From Oreohelix idahoensis (Eukaryota > Mollusca > Gastropoda > Stylommatophora > Oreohelicidae), in NCBI GenBank assembly GCA_024509875.1, contig JAMPIV010015294.1:124001-188000 (forward strand): DNA of 64,000 bases, given 5' to 3'. The notes under the pieces are model-generated. The model was not told where the DNA came from, did not search any database, and saw only the letters and a program-made list of their open reading frames with translations. The position numbers and the translations under genes are program-made. Position 1 is the first letter of the stretch. Every line of letters begins with the position of its first letter. This document shows positions 44,410 to 56,356 of this stretch, piece by piece.

Positions 44410-45337
44410 TCAGAACATACCAGCAGCATATCCAGTTTCCTGTCTGGCTTTCTGTTGAGATTTGTGCCTAATTTCCTTCCTTTTCTTAGTGCAATTTTCT
44501 GCCGTTTTAGAGCTGAGCACGGGACGTTTACGCTTTCTTGCTCCTGCCAGTCGACAAGCCTCTTTTCCACTGTTCAGCCCCAGGGCTTTCTTGAAAAATA
44601 TAGCAGCCTCAGATCCTTCATTAAATTCAGCAACTGCACTTAGAAGGCAGAATTCCACATGGTTTTGTGAATGGAAGATATGCTTTGGCACTTTACTCCA
44701 AATAACTGAATGAAGGCTCTCACTGGAGTTTTGGGTAGCCTTTTTTTTCACAGCGACTCAACAGTTTCAGATTTGTTAGCCTGTCATACACTGGTGTCAA
44801 ATGTCTGTTGTGTTGAATATTTTTTTTATGCAGGCCAGGCATATCCAGGTTCTGTGCAAAGTAGTTAAATTTATAGGGTCCCATTCCTGATAACAATGAT
44901 GATAGAACTGCAACTTTGTTCTCACTGAATGAATAATGTTCATCAACCGATGATGTGTACATTGATGCAACAGTTTTGTTGCAAACACAACAATTCACTT
45001 TCATGTGTTGAACAAGACCTCTCTTGGCCTTATTATTAATTTCTGCAGACAGCTTCCCATAGCATTCTGGACATGCAAGCTGACTAACAAGGTTACATAT
45101 CTCAGACATATCAACTGTAGTTTTGGAGACAGTATTGTTAGGTGTTGAAGCTTTTTTCACCAATGAGGCACTTAGTTCCAGCTTTTTACAGAACCGTAGA
45201 GTGCTGTGGGATAAAGAGGTAGAAGTTGTTGTAGAGGAGCTTGTGCTGTTTCCTTCATTTACAGCTAAAGCTGACAGTATAACCTCAGTCAGACTAGGCT
45301 CATTAGGGGGACCATATGGTTCTGAAAAAAAGTACAT
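44410..45337 (-). pseudogene. Mutator-like transposase-domain protein lacking its core
   Basis: Two overlapping minus-strand frames. The upstream frame (45337-44720) has CNLVSQLACPECYGKL and a CCVCNK zinc-binding-like pair, FNYFAQNLDMPGLHKKN; the downstream frame (44751-44410) has NSSESLHSVIWSKVPKHIF, VEFCLLSAVAEFNEG and a basic KRKRPVL tail. These are the two ends of the Mutator-like transposase-domain family found in molluscs and cnidarians; the catalytic middle is missing between KLQ and NSSESLHS, and a frameshift joins them. A tttttttcag acceptor-like site near 45325 suggests an upstream exon that I could not identify. Confidence 0.7.
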
Positions 45338-45339
45338 CA

Positions 45340-46395
45340 GAAATAATCACAGCTCAAGAAACATATGTCACATGCTTATAAATACCATGATAATTTATCG
45401 TATAATGTGCAATCATGTTATTTTGTCAAATCAGAAAAATGTGATCACTCTTTACTGCCATTTCGTTTACTAATAGCTTATTCACATGTTACTTTTTTTT
45501 TAAAAGTATATCGTTGAACCCTTTATGGGTTATAATTAGGACAAATGGTGTATTAATTCAAGAAAATTAAGTCAGATTTCCAAATATATGTCCAAATATA
45601 GTACCTTCTTCCCCCACTCCACTCAGTCCTAACAGAGTAAATCAAAACCAAATGTGTGTAAATGTTTTTGTGTGTGACCTCACCACATGTGACTGCCTGG
45701 CTTTCTACAAGTGATTAATTTTGTACCATTGCCATAACAAAATTAGCAACTTTTTTCTGCACTGTTGGGCGAGTCTTGATTCCATCGCTTCACTCCGGCC
45801 TTGTCCAGTTGGAGATGACGAGAGCTATTCGTTTTTCAAGGCATTTTCACACAAAAAGTTCTGAAAAATGAGACTAACTAAATGTGTATACAGAATTTAT
45901 CGTCCGACGCCATACTGTGTAAACACCTCGGTTGCAAGTCACTTGATTCGCACAGCCAGTGAAAAGTTTAGAATAGCGTACTTCACCTACATGGAGAAAG
46001 CTGATGTCGACGAAAGCCTGATGATTTCCATATATGGAAATAATTGGTAAAAAATGCGACCTATAAATTCTCGATTTTGGTGGGTAACATTTTGTTACGG
46101 AAATAAATGAACTACATCACAGGAATGCTTAGATCTAGGCGAATCCAACGATGTATACTAAGTAGGGGTGTAACCTTGGTTGCTATGGAAGAAACTAGGT
46201 CTAATTAGACATATTTTCTCAAGTTTAAGAAAATCTCTCCGTACCATACCTTTTTTAAAGTCAAATTACGTATTGTTAGAATGCATTTTGACATTTAATT
46301 TTGTTATATTTAGATTCAGGAGATGCTAAAGTATCAGAAAATGGACTAATCCCAAATTCCTTATTTTTTAAAATTTCGACCGAAAAATGCCTCCC
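45340..46395. other. 5' arm of the Mutator-like element
   Basis: A/T-rich DNA between the transposase-like frame and the right TIR; small ORFs here resemble nothing known to me. Confidence 0.45.
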
Positions 46396-46629
46396 GCTCC
46401 TCCCCTTAAATAAAGGTACTACATACATATAGCTAACAAAGAGAGTAGTGCTACAAAAATTTGTATGAAGGATATCACATAAATATGTTGGACAAATAGA
46501 GTGATACTACATAAGTTGTATGTAAGATAAACTGTGCAAGTGCGCATAATAACAGTGATACCACAGAATTTTGAATGCACTTAAGTACATAAATTTGAGT
46601 AATACTGTAACAGAGAGATGTTATTTCAG

Positions 46630-46749
46630 GCATCAACCCCAAGGCCAGTGCTCGTAGAGACAGCATACGTCGTGACAGCTTTGGTTTAGGAACTGACTGG
46701 TCACCTCTAGGAAAAAACATAGTTCTGGGAGAAGTTAATTCCAACAGTC
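46630..46749 (+). CDS. MAK/CILK1: MAK/CILK1-like kinase, exon 6 (tail, GINPK motif)
   Basis: Acceptor ttatttcag (ends 46629). GC joins the G of exon 5 to give Gly, so the junction reads YLPG-INPKASARR, as in the vertebrate Y-L-P-G-V-N-P-K. It continues with RRDSFGLGTDWSPLGKNIVLGEVNSNS and ends with C before donor C|GTAAGT. Ser/Arg-rich; several R-x-x-S-type sites are visible but phosphorylation is not shown by sequence. Confidence 0.9.
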
Positions 46750-47270
46750 GTAAGTGTAGTGATAATTCTTTGCAAAAACAGACCATTATTGGAGACAGCA
46801 CATTTATTTTTCATTTTAAAAAAAAAAGATTCTTTTGTTCATTTCTATTTTTTCATTGTTTTAATTAAGCTTTATGGGTAGACTTAATGGCATTATTGAT
46901 CCATTATTTTAATATGTTGTGCCAATGTTAAACTTGTGCCAATGTTAAACTTGTGCCAATGTTAAACTTGTATACTTTGTCAGTCCATTTTCCTGCTGCT
47001 TTTCCTTGAGCTCCATATAGGCCTACTGTTGTTCAAGTCACTTGCTGCTTGATCTATTTGCTTTCTGACAATTTTATATTTTTATGGCTCTGATTATTTC
47101 AGCCGTAGCCTGATTCCATCTATTTCTTTGATGATTATGTTTCCGATTTCAGCTCTTATTGTCTTAGTTAGTTTTTCTTCTAAGGTAGCACAACTTCCAG
47201 GTTGTTTCTGTAGCCATACCTTATTTAGTATCCATCTATTTTTCATAGCACAGGATAGGTATGACTACAC
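46750..47270. other. Intron DNA with short repeat and possible RTE trace
   Basis: Three copies of a 17-bp unit (gccaatgttaaacttgt) at about 46920-46970. Minus-strand frames at 46980-47260 contain lysine-rich linker-like sequence (ATETTWKLCYLRRKTN) that may be an RTE relic, a weak call. Confidence 0.4.
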
Positions 47271-48890
47271 CAGTGTTTCTCAACTGGTGTGCCGCGGCAC
47301 ACTGGTATGCCACCGTGCTTATCAAAGTGTGCCATGAAAATTTTGTAAATTTACAACATGAAGTATATTTTTAGTGATCATGTAACATAAAACTGATCTT
47401 ACAGCTTGAGTTCTTTCAATAATAATTGGAGCTGTTAACTGCTTTGAACAAAAACAGTATACATGTACTTCAAAATTTCATGATATTATAAAATGAAAGA
47501 GGCGCTTAAACAACATTCAAAGGCCATGGTCGGAGCATAGCACTTCAACTTTGACCTAATTAAATTTTGTATCAGAAAGAGCGGTAGGATAGAGGAAATT
47601 GATAATTTGCGCATACGCGTACAATTCTTGTTGTATGTTTCATTTTATAATTAACACAGTGATCACCGTGTTGTTTCTTTCTTGTGTTTGATTTGTAAAA
47701 CTGTGTAAAATATTTAGTACATTCGATTTGCCATTTTAAAACTTTATTAAAAGTAGATAAACTAACTGACATGGATAGATTTATTACAATAAAATGTGTC
47801 CAAGAAAATAGTAACAATGACAGCATGACTAGTATTTGTAGTAATGAAACCATCAGTTTGGACGAGGTCATGCCAACACCAAGTAAGATTTATAAATCTA
47901 AAGTTCGTAGACAGTACATGGACAGCTATTTAAGTCTGGGATTTTCTTGGTCTGGAGAGAAAGATTGTCCTCAGCCATTATGTGTTGTGTGCGGTGACAA
48001 ACTTTCGAATGAAGCCATGGTTCCTAGTAAATTGAAAAGACATTTTACTACTAAACATGCACATCTCTTGAATAAAAGTTTGAATTATTTCAAAAGGTTA
48101 GTTGAACAACAAACAAAACAAGTACGCTATTTGGAACAAAGAGTTACAGTATCTTCTAATGTTCAAACAGCTTCTGATCATGTAGCCGAAATCATAGCAT
48201 AGCAAATGAAATCATATACTACAGCTGAGTCACTTATTTTGCCTGCGTGCCATTCGATTGTTAGGACAATGTTTGATAGTGAAGCAGAAAACGAAATTAC
48301 CAAAATTCCGTTGTCTAATGATACAATTAGAAGAAGAATAATCGAGATGTCTTCTAACATTGAGGAACATGTTTCAACAGAGCTTACAAAATTAGACTTT
48401 GCGCTACAAGTTGACGAATCTACAGACATAAGTGGCAATGCACAACTGTTAGCATTTGTTGGAAATGAAATCATAAACCAATTTTTATGCTGCAGAGAAC
48501 TTGTAGATTGCACGAGAGGTCAAGATATATTTGATACCTTGACTGCCTACTTAAAAAATGTGATCTCTCCTGGAAGTCATGTGTGGGTGTTTGCTTAGAT
48601 GGCGCTCCATCTATGATGGGGTCTATCAAAGGTTTTGTCACACTTGTAAGAGAGCAAAATCCTAACATGATTTCTACACATTGCTTTCTGCATAGGGAAG
48701 CCCTTGTTGGAAAGACACTGGGGAAAGAATTAAAATCTGTATTAGACCAGGCTGTCCTAATGGTCAATTTTGTGAAGTCAAGGGCTCTAAAGACCGACTC
48801 TTTAAACAGCTTTGTAAAGCTATGGATTCGCAGTATGAATGTTTAATTTTACACACAGAAGTGAGATGGTTATCAAGGGAAAGAGTGAGA
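47271..48890 (+). mobile_element. hAT transposon relic (ZBED5-like), 3' truncated
   Basis: The left end CAGTGTTTCTCAACTGGTG is the classical hAT/Charlie-type terminus; gactacac before it would be the 8-bp target copy. The transposase follows at 47771. The 3' end is lost near 48890, where a 34-bp repeat begins, so neither right TIR nor second target copy is visible. Confidence 0.82.
47771..48890 (+). pseudogene. hAT transposase with BED zinc finger, broken
   Basis: The first frame (MDRFITIKCV start) encodes a BED zinc finger, CVVCGDKLSNEAMVPSKLKRHFTTKH, near residues 75-100, then stops at TAG 48200. The same reading continues with QMKSYTTAESLILPACHSIVRTMF, LQVDESTDISGNAQLLAF (first catalytic Asp of hAT) and, after frameshifts near 48580 and 48790, VGVCLDGAPSMMGSIKGF (second Asp), STHCFLHREAL and HTEVRWLSRERV. 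The C-terminal dimerisation region with the catalytic Glu is absent. Similar to the ZBED5 group of domesticated and autonomous hAT proteins, but clearly a pseudogene. Confidence 0.88.
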
Positions 48891-49032
48891 ATTTTTCTTG
48901 TTCTTTGAGAGTGAGCACTTGAGAATCATTCTTGTTCTTTGAGAGTGAGCACTTGAGAATCTTTCTTGTTCTTTGAAAGTGAGCACTTGAGAATCTTTCT
49001 TGTTCTTTGAGAGTGAGCCTTTGAGAAGAACT
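48890..49032. repeat. 34-bp tandem repeat, about 4 copies
   Basis: Unit core cttgttctttgagagtgagc at 34-bp spacing (48897, 48931), abutting the truncated hAT transposase. Confidence 0.85.
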
Positions 49033-49406
49033 CTATGTTGTGATTTTAGAGTAGGCACTTGATGGGGATCTTTGTTATTATTTGCTGGTTTTTACCTGAA
49101 GAGAATGGTTCTCTCATTAGTGGTCACTGATGGAGAACAATTGTTAGGATTTGTGATTGCTTTATGAATATGGTGATACCACCAGCATAGATAACCAGTT
49201 GGGGGCTCCTCTGTGGGTTGGTAAATGGGTGCCCATAGTCATTTTTTAAGTATACATTTTAGCTGATGGTCCAGTGCCCTTCCCCCACTTTACATTGTGG
49301 GGGGGGGGGGGGTGTCTATAGAAAGGCCATATATACCATAACTTTGTCACAGGTAGTTATGATTTTTGACAGGTTGAGATCTAAATTTTTGTAATTTAAC
49401 TTACAG

Positions 49407-49466
49407 GGAGGCCAAGGGCAAATAACTTTGATGGTGATTATGTCCCTTCATTTCTGGGAGGAAAGG
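49407..49466 (+). CDS. MAK/CILK1: MAK/CILK1-like kinase, exon 7 (tail, YVPSFLGGK motif)
   Basis: A 60-bp microexon: acceptor taacttacag (ends 49406), donor G|GTGAGT. C from exon 6 plus GG gives Arg, and the exon encodes RPRANNFDGDYVPSFLGGK, matching the Y-I-P-S-F-L-x-K segment of vertebrate MAK. Too short to be seen by ORF length alone; the phase and motif make it secure. Confidence 0.88.
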
Positions 49467-50284
49467 GTGAGTTCACAAACTATAACATTTCAATATGTGC
49501 AGACGTGAGCAAACAGTGACATGATTGCGGCTTGTGATAGTTTACTGGGTTTTGGTAATATATGTGATGCAACGGCACAAGATTCATGTTGTTAAGTGCT
49601 TGAGAAATTGTTATCGCAAGAGAAATCCTTCCAATAATGAAAGTTATTAAAATTAAAAGATGTTTTGCAATGTTTCTTGCATCTTCATATCTTGCACACA
49701 GAAGGAAAATACATTAATACCTTGTTTAGCGTTGCCTTGTACAGTGGTCTTCAATTTTTAAGGCTTTAAAAAAAAAAAAAAAAAATTGTGGTGTGTTTAA
49801 TTGAAAGTCCAAATCCATAAAAGTTGGTAAATTAATATGGTCAAACAATGCTCTGAGAGCAGCCATCAGAATGTTCATATGTGCATGTAGCCAGTCAGCG
49901 ATCTCCTGTGTTAAGTTCAAAGTCTGCCACATCCAAGAATGTGGTGATAGTGAGTGGGCTGATAAAGAGCACTCTCTTCCACATTATTGTGCCTTCTACC
50001 AGTATTTTCTAATTCTCTCCTCCCTCAGTAATCTACATTTGACATTAACTCCTAATGGTACATTGATGTATTAGACTGTTGACCTTTAACCCTAACTTTC
50101 TATGCTCCATATAAGATCACCATCACTATCATCATTTTTCTTTTCACTCTCTATGGAGCATGGAACTACAACTACAGTTGGTTCCCTCCCTTTGAATGAA
50201 GCCTGCATAAAACATTGACATGTGATTGCAGCAGTGGTGTCTGAAGCAGTTTGTTTTACATGATAAAGTCTCCAGCCCTAAGCC
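49467..50284. other. Intron DNA without recognised element
   Basis: Contains a poly-A/T tract near 49768-49785. Frames at 49726-50074 have no recognisable motifs. Confidence 0.5.
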
Positions 50285-51160
50285 ACAATTTCATAGTAGT
50301 CGACTTGTTCCACATGCCTAAAGGAGCCACAATGTCATAGTAGTCGACTTGTTCCACATGCCTAAAGGAGCCACAATGTCATAGTAGTCGACTTGTTCCA
50401 CATGCCTAAAGGAGCCACAATGTCATAGTAGTCGACTTGTTCCACATGCCTAAAGGAGCCACAATGTCATAGTAGTCGACTTGTTCCACATGCCTAAAGG
50501 AGCCACAATGTCATAGTAGTCGACTTGTTCCACATGCCAAAGGCAGCCACAATGTCATAGTAGTCGACTTGTTCCACATGCCTAAAGGAGCCACAATGTC
50601 ATAGTAGTCGACTTGTTCCACATGCCTAAAGGAGCCACAATGTCATAGTAGTCGACTTGTTCCACATGCCAAAGGCAGCCACAATGTCATAGTAGTTGAC
50701 TTGTTCCACATGCCTAAAGGAGCCACAATGTCATAGTAGTCGACTTGTTCCACATGCCTAAAGGAGCCACAATGTCATAGTAGTCGACTTGTTCCACATG
50801 CCTAAAGGAGCCACAATGTCATAGTAGTCGACTTGTTCCACATGCCTAAAGGAGCCACAATGTCATAGTAGTCGACTTGTTCCACATGCCTAAAGGAGCC
50901 ACAATGTCATAGTAGTCGACTTGTTCCACATGCCTAAAGGAGCCACAATGTCATAGTAGTCGACTTGTTCGACATGCCTAAGGGAGCCACAATGTCATAG
51001 TAGTCGACTTGTTCAACATGCCTAAAGGAGCCACAATGTCATAGTAGTCGACTTGTTTGACATGCCTAAAGGAGCCACAATGTCATAATAGTCAACTTGT
51101 TTGACATGCCTAAGAGAGCCACAATGTCATAGTAGTCGACTTGTTCCACATGCCTAAGAG
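50285..51160. repeat. 44-bp satellite, about 20 copies
   Basis: Core gtcatagtagtcgacttgtt with ccacatgcctaaaggagccac; 44-bp spacing (tcatag at 50291 and 50335). Later units vary (ttcgacatg, ttcaacatg, ttgacatg), giving a diverged right edge. Confidence 0.95.
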
Positions 51161-51429
51161 AGAAATAGTACTTGTCTTTCTTTGACTCATTAGAGACCCG
51201 CAGGAAGTACATGGGACATATTATATATGATATACAGCACTATGTATTTGAGGTAATCCCCTCCAGGGTAAAGGACCATGCCAATTAGTTTTACCAATGT
51301 TGAGCCTGCTGATTTGGGGAAGCCCTCTGGGTTTGCAAGAAAGTTCTGGAACTCGCTCCAAATAAAAACGGGTAAAGAGTGAAACTTAAATCCCTGGGGA
51401 TGGAAACAAACAAAATAAAAAACGTAACT

Positions 51430-51575
51430 AAGGTTACCTGTACACCTCACGGTAGAAGGGGAACGACTAAGTAAGTAACTAAGGTAACCTGTACACCTCA
51501 CGGTAGAAGGGGAACGACTAAGTAAGTAACTAAGGTAACCTCTACACCTCACGGTAGAAGGGGAACGACTAAGTA
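51430..51575. repeat. 51-bp tandem repeat, about 3 copies
   Basis: Units contain acacctcacggtagaagggg and aacgactaagtaagtaac. Flanking DNA at 51161-51429 is unremarkable. Confidence 0.9.
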
Positions 51576-51845
51576 AGTAAGGTTAAGAATATATTTCAGC
51601 ACCTTTTATTCTGCGTTATATGACCCTGCTTTATTTAGCACCTCTTATTAAGCGCTTTATTTTCCAGGAATGTATCTTCAGCACTAAGTGGTTATTACTA
51701 TAAATATTTAGAAGATGTTTCCATGGACTTAAGGCGACATTCTAACACCAATAATTGTAGACAGTTTAAACCATAAAAGCTGACCCAGCAAAACTTGAGA
51801 TGTTCTTACCTTACCCATGAAGGTGGTTGTGGCTGGATTTTTCAG

Positions 51846-52158
51846 GTGGTGATGGTCTTGGTTTACCGAGCAAGTTTGGAGGTCCAGTAGTGCATGGTTC
51901 CCAGAGTGGTACAGAAGCCCTGGGCGGTGACTTTAAGGTATACACAGACGCAGTACGGGGAAGTTTCATGAAGTCAGGGGGTGGGGGTTACCAGCCATCA
52001 TTTAATCAGCCAGCTGTAGGGACTGGTTATCAGCCTTCTCTTGGTGGAGGAGGTGGCTGGAAAAAAGCAGCTCCACTCCCAGCTGTTGGAGCCGGCAGTA
52101 AACCCAATGGAGCTGGGAATTATGGACCAGGACACCGGCGAACTGATTGGACATCCAA
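51846..52158 (+). CDS. MAK/CILK1: MAK/CILK1-like kinase, exon 8 (Gly-rich tail, RTDW motif)
   Basis: Acceptor ggatttttcag (ends 51845); GT completes Gly from exon 7. The exon encodes a Gly/Ser-rich low-complexity stretch (GGDGLGLPSKFGGP, QSGTEALGGDFKVYTDA, SGGGGYQPSFNQPAVGTGYQPS with an internal YQPS repeat) and ends GPGHRRTDWTS plus AA of a split Lys, donor AA|GTAAGT. R-T-D-W is the conserved C-terminal signature of MAK and CILK1. Reading past the donor gives an immediate stop (TAA), consistent with splicing. Confidence 0.92.
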
Positions 52159-52249
52159 GTAAGTCAAGTACATAAATCACAGTTGTTGTGTCAGATAAAT
52201 TGTTGGTGAGCTTCATTTTTATTTGTTTAAGTACCGGAGTAGCCCAACT

Positions 52250-53090
52250 TCATGTCTCTCAACAACTGTTTTGTTCCCATTGTGTTTTTATAAGTTTTTG
52301 TCGTTGACTTCTTTCATGCGATGTTGTCCTGTATCTTCTGTCTTCTTAGTCATCCTCAATCTATTTCTGTTTGTCACATGACATGATCAAAGATTGCTTC
52401 TAACATGAGTAATGAACTTTGGGTGTGCACTGACTTTGTCCAGGATATACTGATTACTCCATGATATTATTAACATTCTTCTGTCAAACCACATCTCAGT
52501 GGTCTCCTGTGATTTTACTGCTTGTCCACTAATTATCCACGACTCGCTTCCACATATTAGGATTGGCTCTGTACGACACTGAAGAACTCTGTTCTGTTGA
52601 TACAAATTTGTTGCATACAATACTTTTCATTTAATGTAAAGCTGTTTTTGCCTTGTCTATTTCACTCTTCACCTCTGGCATGTGTCTTCCTTTATGTTAT
52701 TAAAGTGCCTAGGTATTTAATTTATTGACTTGTTTTAAAACTGTCCCATTTAATTTGATCACACATTCTGGAGAAGTCATCCTCGAGATGACCATTATTT
52801 CTGCCTTATTAGCTATTTAGGCTAAGGGCTTTATTTGTAACTGTCATTACTGTACCAGTTATTTCCTGTAACTGTTTTTCACTTTTTGCTGTTAAGACTG
52901 TATCATCAGTATATCTCAAGTTATTTATATTATGTCCACCAACTGATATTCCTGACATGTCCTCAATGAATCTCATTATATTTTCACTGTACAGCTTGAA
53001 CAGATCAGGCAGCAGCACACATCCCTGCCTAACACCCTGTTTTATCTGCTGAAAGGTTCCAATTTGGCTGCCAGTTCTTATGTCTGCTCT
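52250..53090 (-). pseudogene. RTE-like element, second family, part 1
   Basis: Minus-strand frames encode GVRQGCVLLPDLFKLYSENIMR, GISVGGHNINNLRYTDDTVLTA (YTDD) at 53018-52809 and GSESWIISGQAVK, EMWFDRRML at 52620-52387. The 5' continuation lies beyond the RTE copy inserted at 53101-56346 (see 56357-56560). Stops and frameshifts throughout. Confidence 0.78.
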
Positions 53091-53143
53091 ATGTTGCCAG
53101 CTTCTTCTCTTCTTTGATCCTTAGCCGCCGACCGTCAAAGCAG

Positions 53144-54877
53144 TCAGTGGCCATTACGCCTGGTGGCGTCTTGTAGGGCAACAACAAATTGATTCCACTT
53201 TGCTCGGTCGGCGGCCATCCTTCGTACAGTGCCCCAACTCTGGTTCATTCTTTGCATCTCAGCCTCCACAGTCCTCCGCCAAATTGTTTTTGGTCGGCCT
53301 CTCTTTCGTTTTCCTTCAGGGGTCCATAGCATAGCTGTTCTTGTGATGGCATCGGGGTCTCTTCTGAGGACATGGCCAACCCAGCTCCAGCGTCTGCCAG
53401 CTATGATGGTGTGCATGTCCTCTTGCTTGCTACGAGTAAGCAGATCTTGGTTGGTGATGGTATTCGGCCAAAAGATTCGGAGAATTTTTCTTAGAGAAGC
53501 ACAGAAAGCACACAGCTCTGATATAATCCTAATTTTGTGCTTGTGCTGTACTGAGAGGACTTCCAGATGTTGTTTAGACTAAAAAAGGCAGTTCTTGCTT
53601 TGTTCATTCTGTTGTTGATTTCTTTGCTTGCTCCACCGTCTGGTGTTACTATGCATCCTAGGTATGTGAAGGCATCTGTCTGTTCCAGTTGCTGATTCCT
53701 TACTGATATGGGCTCAGGGTTGCTCACATTGAGCATCATGACCTCTGTCTTCTTTAGGTTGATGTTCAAGCCCACCTGCTGGCTATACTTATTAAGTCTA
53801 TCCATTTTTTCCTGGATGTGTTGATGTGAATGTGCTAGCAGTGCAATGTCATCTGCATATTCCAGATCTTCCAATGTAGAAAATGTAGTCCGTCTTATTC
53901 CTCTTGGATTGCCCTCTGTTGTCTGGCGCATCACCCAGTCTATGACTGTTAAAAATAGAGTGGTTGATAAGGGGCATCCCTGTTGTACTCCTGTCTTCGC
54001 TTCAAAGGTTAGGTTGCTCTGCCCAATGCTACACGTAAAGTTGACATAAAGGCTTTTTATGATTGACACTATGCAGCTTGGAATTCCATAAGCCCTCAGT
54101 ATTTTCCATAAACTGTCCCTATGTATACTGTCAAAAGCCTTTTCAAAATCAACTAAATTAATGTACAGCTGTCTTTGCCATTCTGAGCACTGCTCTATAA
54201 TGTTCCTGAGGGTAAATATATGATCTACACATTTTTTGTTCTTTCTAAATCCTGCTTGTTCTTTCCTCAGTTTGTGGTCTACTGCTTTTGAGATTCTCTG
54301 TATAATCCTGCCTAGTATTTTGCTGGGAACTGAGAGAAGAGTTATTCCTCTCCAATTATTGCAGTCTGCAAGATCTCCCTTCTTGGCCAATTTGACAATT
54401 ATTCCTTTTCTCCACTCTGTTGGTGTTGTCCCTGTTTTCCAGACTTGTGCAAATAGTGGTTCTAATAGTTCTGCTGCTAGCTCTGGTTCTGTCTTAAATA
54501 GCTCTGCATTTAAGTTATCATGACCAGGAGCTTTTCCATTCTTTAACCCTTTGATTGCTGTGATGATTTCTTCTTTTCGTGGGATGTCTGTATTAACATC
54601 TAGATCATTTTCAGCCTTAGGAACATTCAATTGTATCTCTGGTGGTTCCTTATTCAGAGTTTCTCTGAAATGCTCTGCCCATCTTGTTTCCTGTCCCTCT
54701 ACTGTCGTGATGAGATTTCCGTGCTTATCTCTTACTAATGTAATATTGTTTGCACCTCGTTTTCCACTTATGAATTTAGTTATTTTGTATACTGTGCTTT
54801 GTTCATTTCTCAGTGCTGTCTCTTCTGCCTGTCTTGCAAGGTCATCCAGAAATGTCCTTTTGTTAGCACAGGTTTGA
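53144..54877 (-). pseudogene. RTE copy 2 reverse transcriptase
   Basis: The main frame (54630-53491) encodes DLDVNTDIPRKEEIITAIKG, KEQAGFRKNKKCVDHIFTL, VDFEKAFDSIHR, GVQQGCPLSTTLF (R changed to Q) and the intact LEDLEYADDIALLAHS (YADD; Asp codon at 53851-53853). After the internal deletion the C-terminus (53416-53144) has WSWVGHVLRRDP and GKRKRGRPKTIWRR. Unlike copy 1 the active site is normal, but the frame is broken, so neither copy is complete. Confidence 0.88.
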
Positions 54878-55008
54878 CATTTAACTTCCTTGTCCAGCTG
54901 ACTGTACTGTTCACTATATATTGCCTTTAACCTGGGAGACTTAGCTTCTGTTTTCTTTCTTTTAATTTCCTTTCTCTTCGTTATGGTGTTTAGCGTATAT
55001 GGTGTTAT

Positions 55009-56126
55009 TCAGTCTTGGCTCTTTCTTTCCTGGAATCCCAAGCATGACTTGCTGCTTTCCTTGTTTATTGTTGAGATGGTGTTGAATCTCTGGTCAACAT
55101 CATCGGTCTCTGTTCTTTCCTGGCTTTTGATAATCTCATATCTTCTCTTTACGTCGACCACGAAAGCTTTTCTGGTGAGGGGATCCTTCAGTTTCGTGAT
55201 GTTGTATCTTTTCTGTTTGACTGCAACTGGTCCAGCAGCTCTGAGTTTCACTTTCAGTCTTGCTACTGCTAGGTGATGATCACTTCCCACATCTGCGCCT
55301 CTTCTTACTTTCACGTCTTGTAGTGCATGTCTCCATCTGCCATTGATCATTATGTGATCTATCTGGTTTATGTCTCATCCGTTTGGTGATTCCCATGTTA
55401 ACTTGTGCACTTCCTTGTGTGGAAAAAGTGTTCCTCCAATGACCAGGTTTTTAATACTGCAGAAGCTTATTAATTTGTCCCCATTCTCATTCGCTGTTCC
55501 ACTGCCGCATTTCCCCATTACTCTTCCATTATAATTATTGTGTGCTCCCACTTTTGCATTTAGGTCTCCCATTACTATAATGAGATCGTACCTGGGTGTA
55601 GTTTCCATTTCTTTTTGTACCTGTGATAGAACTCGTCCTTGATCTCTTCATCGCTGTCGTTTGTTGGTGCATAGCATTGTATAATTGTGGTGTTGGTGAA
55701 CCTCCCTCTCAGTCTTGCTCTTATCAGTCTGTTGTTGATGGGTTTCCATTCCAGTAAAGAACTTTCCATTCCTTTCTTCAGGATAATGGCTACACCTTCG
55801 TTGCGCTGACCATCCTCTCTGCCAGAATAAAGTACTGTTTCCCCTGTAGCTGTTTTTATTCTCCCCTTACCTGTCCATCTGCTCTCGCTTATTCCCAGGA
55901 TATGTATCTTGTAGTTCCTCATCTCTGCTGTGATTTGTCTCAGCTTTCCTGCCTCATTCATAGTTCTGACGTTCCAAAAACCAATTCTGGTTTCGTGTTT
56001 TATGGTCGGGGCATCCGTTTTCATGCCAGTGGCTTCCTTTCGGCTTTCACCACTGTCAGTCATACGAGCCTGAGACTCTGGATGTCCGTCCCGCAGCAAA
56101 GTTTTTCCATTTATTGTTGTTTCCAT
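55009..56126 (-). pseudogene. RTE copy 2 AP-endonuclease, frameshifted
   Basis: Three minus-strand frames together cover the endonuclease: RIGFWNVRTMNEAGKL, ISESRWTG and IIQCYAPTNDSD (56126-55575); DLIIVMGDLNAKVG and GGTLFPHKEVHKLTW (55608-55375); RWRHALQDVKV, GSDHHLAVARLKVK (55350-55009). A frameshift near 55600 and a stop near 55370 break it. Confidence 0.85.
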
Positions 56127-56356
56127 AACATGTGCGATTTTTTACATAGACAGGGGTGTCGGCCCTGTGCTAAAACCCCCAACCTGGAGGACCAGAGTAC
56201 CAGCTTTTGTCTGACCCCTACCCACGCAGACCAGTCCAGCTTGGTTGAACCTACCAGGAGTAAATCTCCCATTGGCATAGCTCTGAGGATTGTCAGGGTA
56301 CACAAGCTGCCATACCACTACAAGGTATAGGTACCATTGATGGCAGATGTTGCCAG

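Larger units (their letters stand above)
43172..46409 (-). mobile_element. Mutator-like element with TIRs
   Basis: Inverted ends TTAAGGGGAGGAGC (43172-43185) and its complement (46396-46409) bracket a 3.2-kb element with transposase-like frames on the minus strand. Part of the left arm is duplicated: 43310-43900 and 43965-44500 share runs such as ttcatttattaagctatgaa and ttatgtcaatta-aacagaag. No unambiguous 8-9 bp target duplication was seen. Confidence 0.7.
53101..56346 (-). mobile_element. RTE copy 2, long but broken, with target duplication
   Basis: Same ends as the element at 10164-13481: 3' cttcttctcttctttgatcc, 5' ...accattgatggcaga. The 10-bp target duplication ATGTTGCCAG lies at 53091-53100 and 56347-56356. 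The insertion splits the RT gene of another RTE-like element. A deletion of roughly 70-150 bp near 53490 removes sequence that copy 1 keeps (ECWRVTEKEMSKLSSFHTTC). Confidence 0.92.

Noticed and set aside
47771..48598. ZBED5-like protein as a domesticated host gene
   Set aside because: A TAG stop, several frameshifts, an adjacent hAT terminus and a missing C-terminus mark it as a transposon relic.
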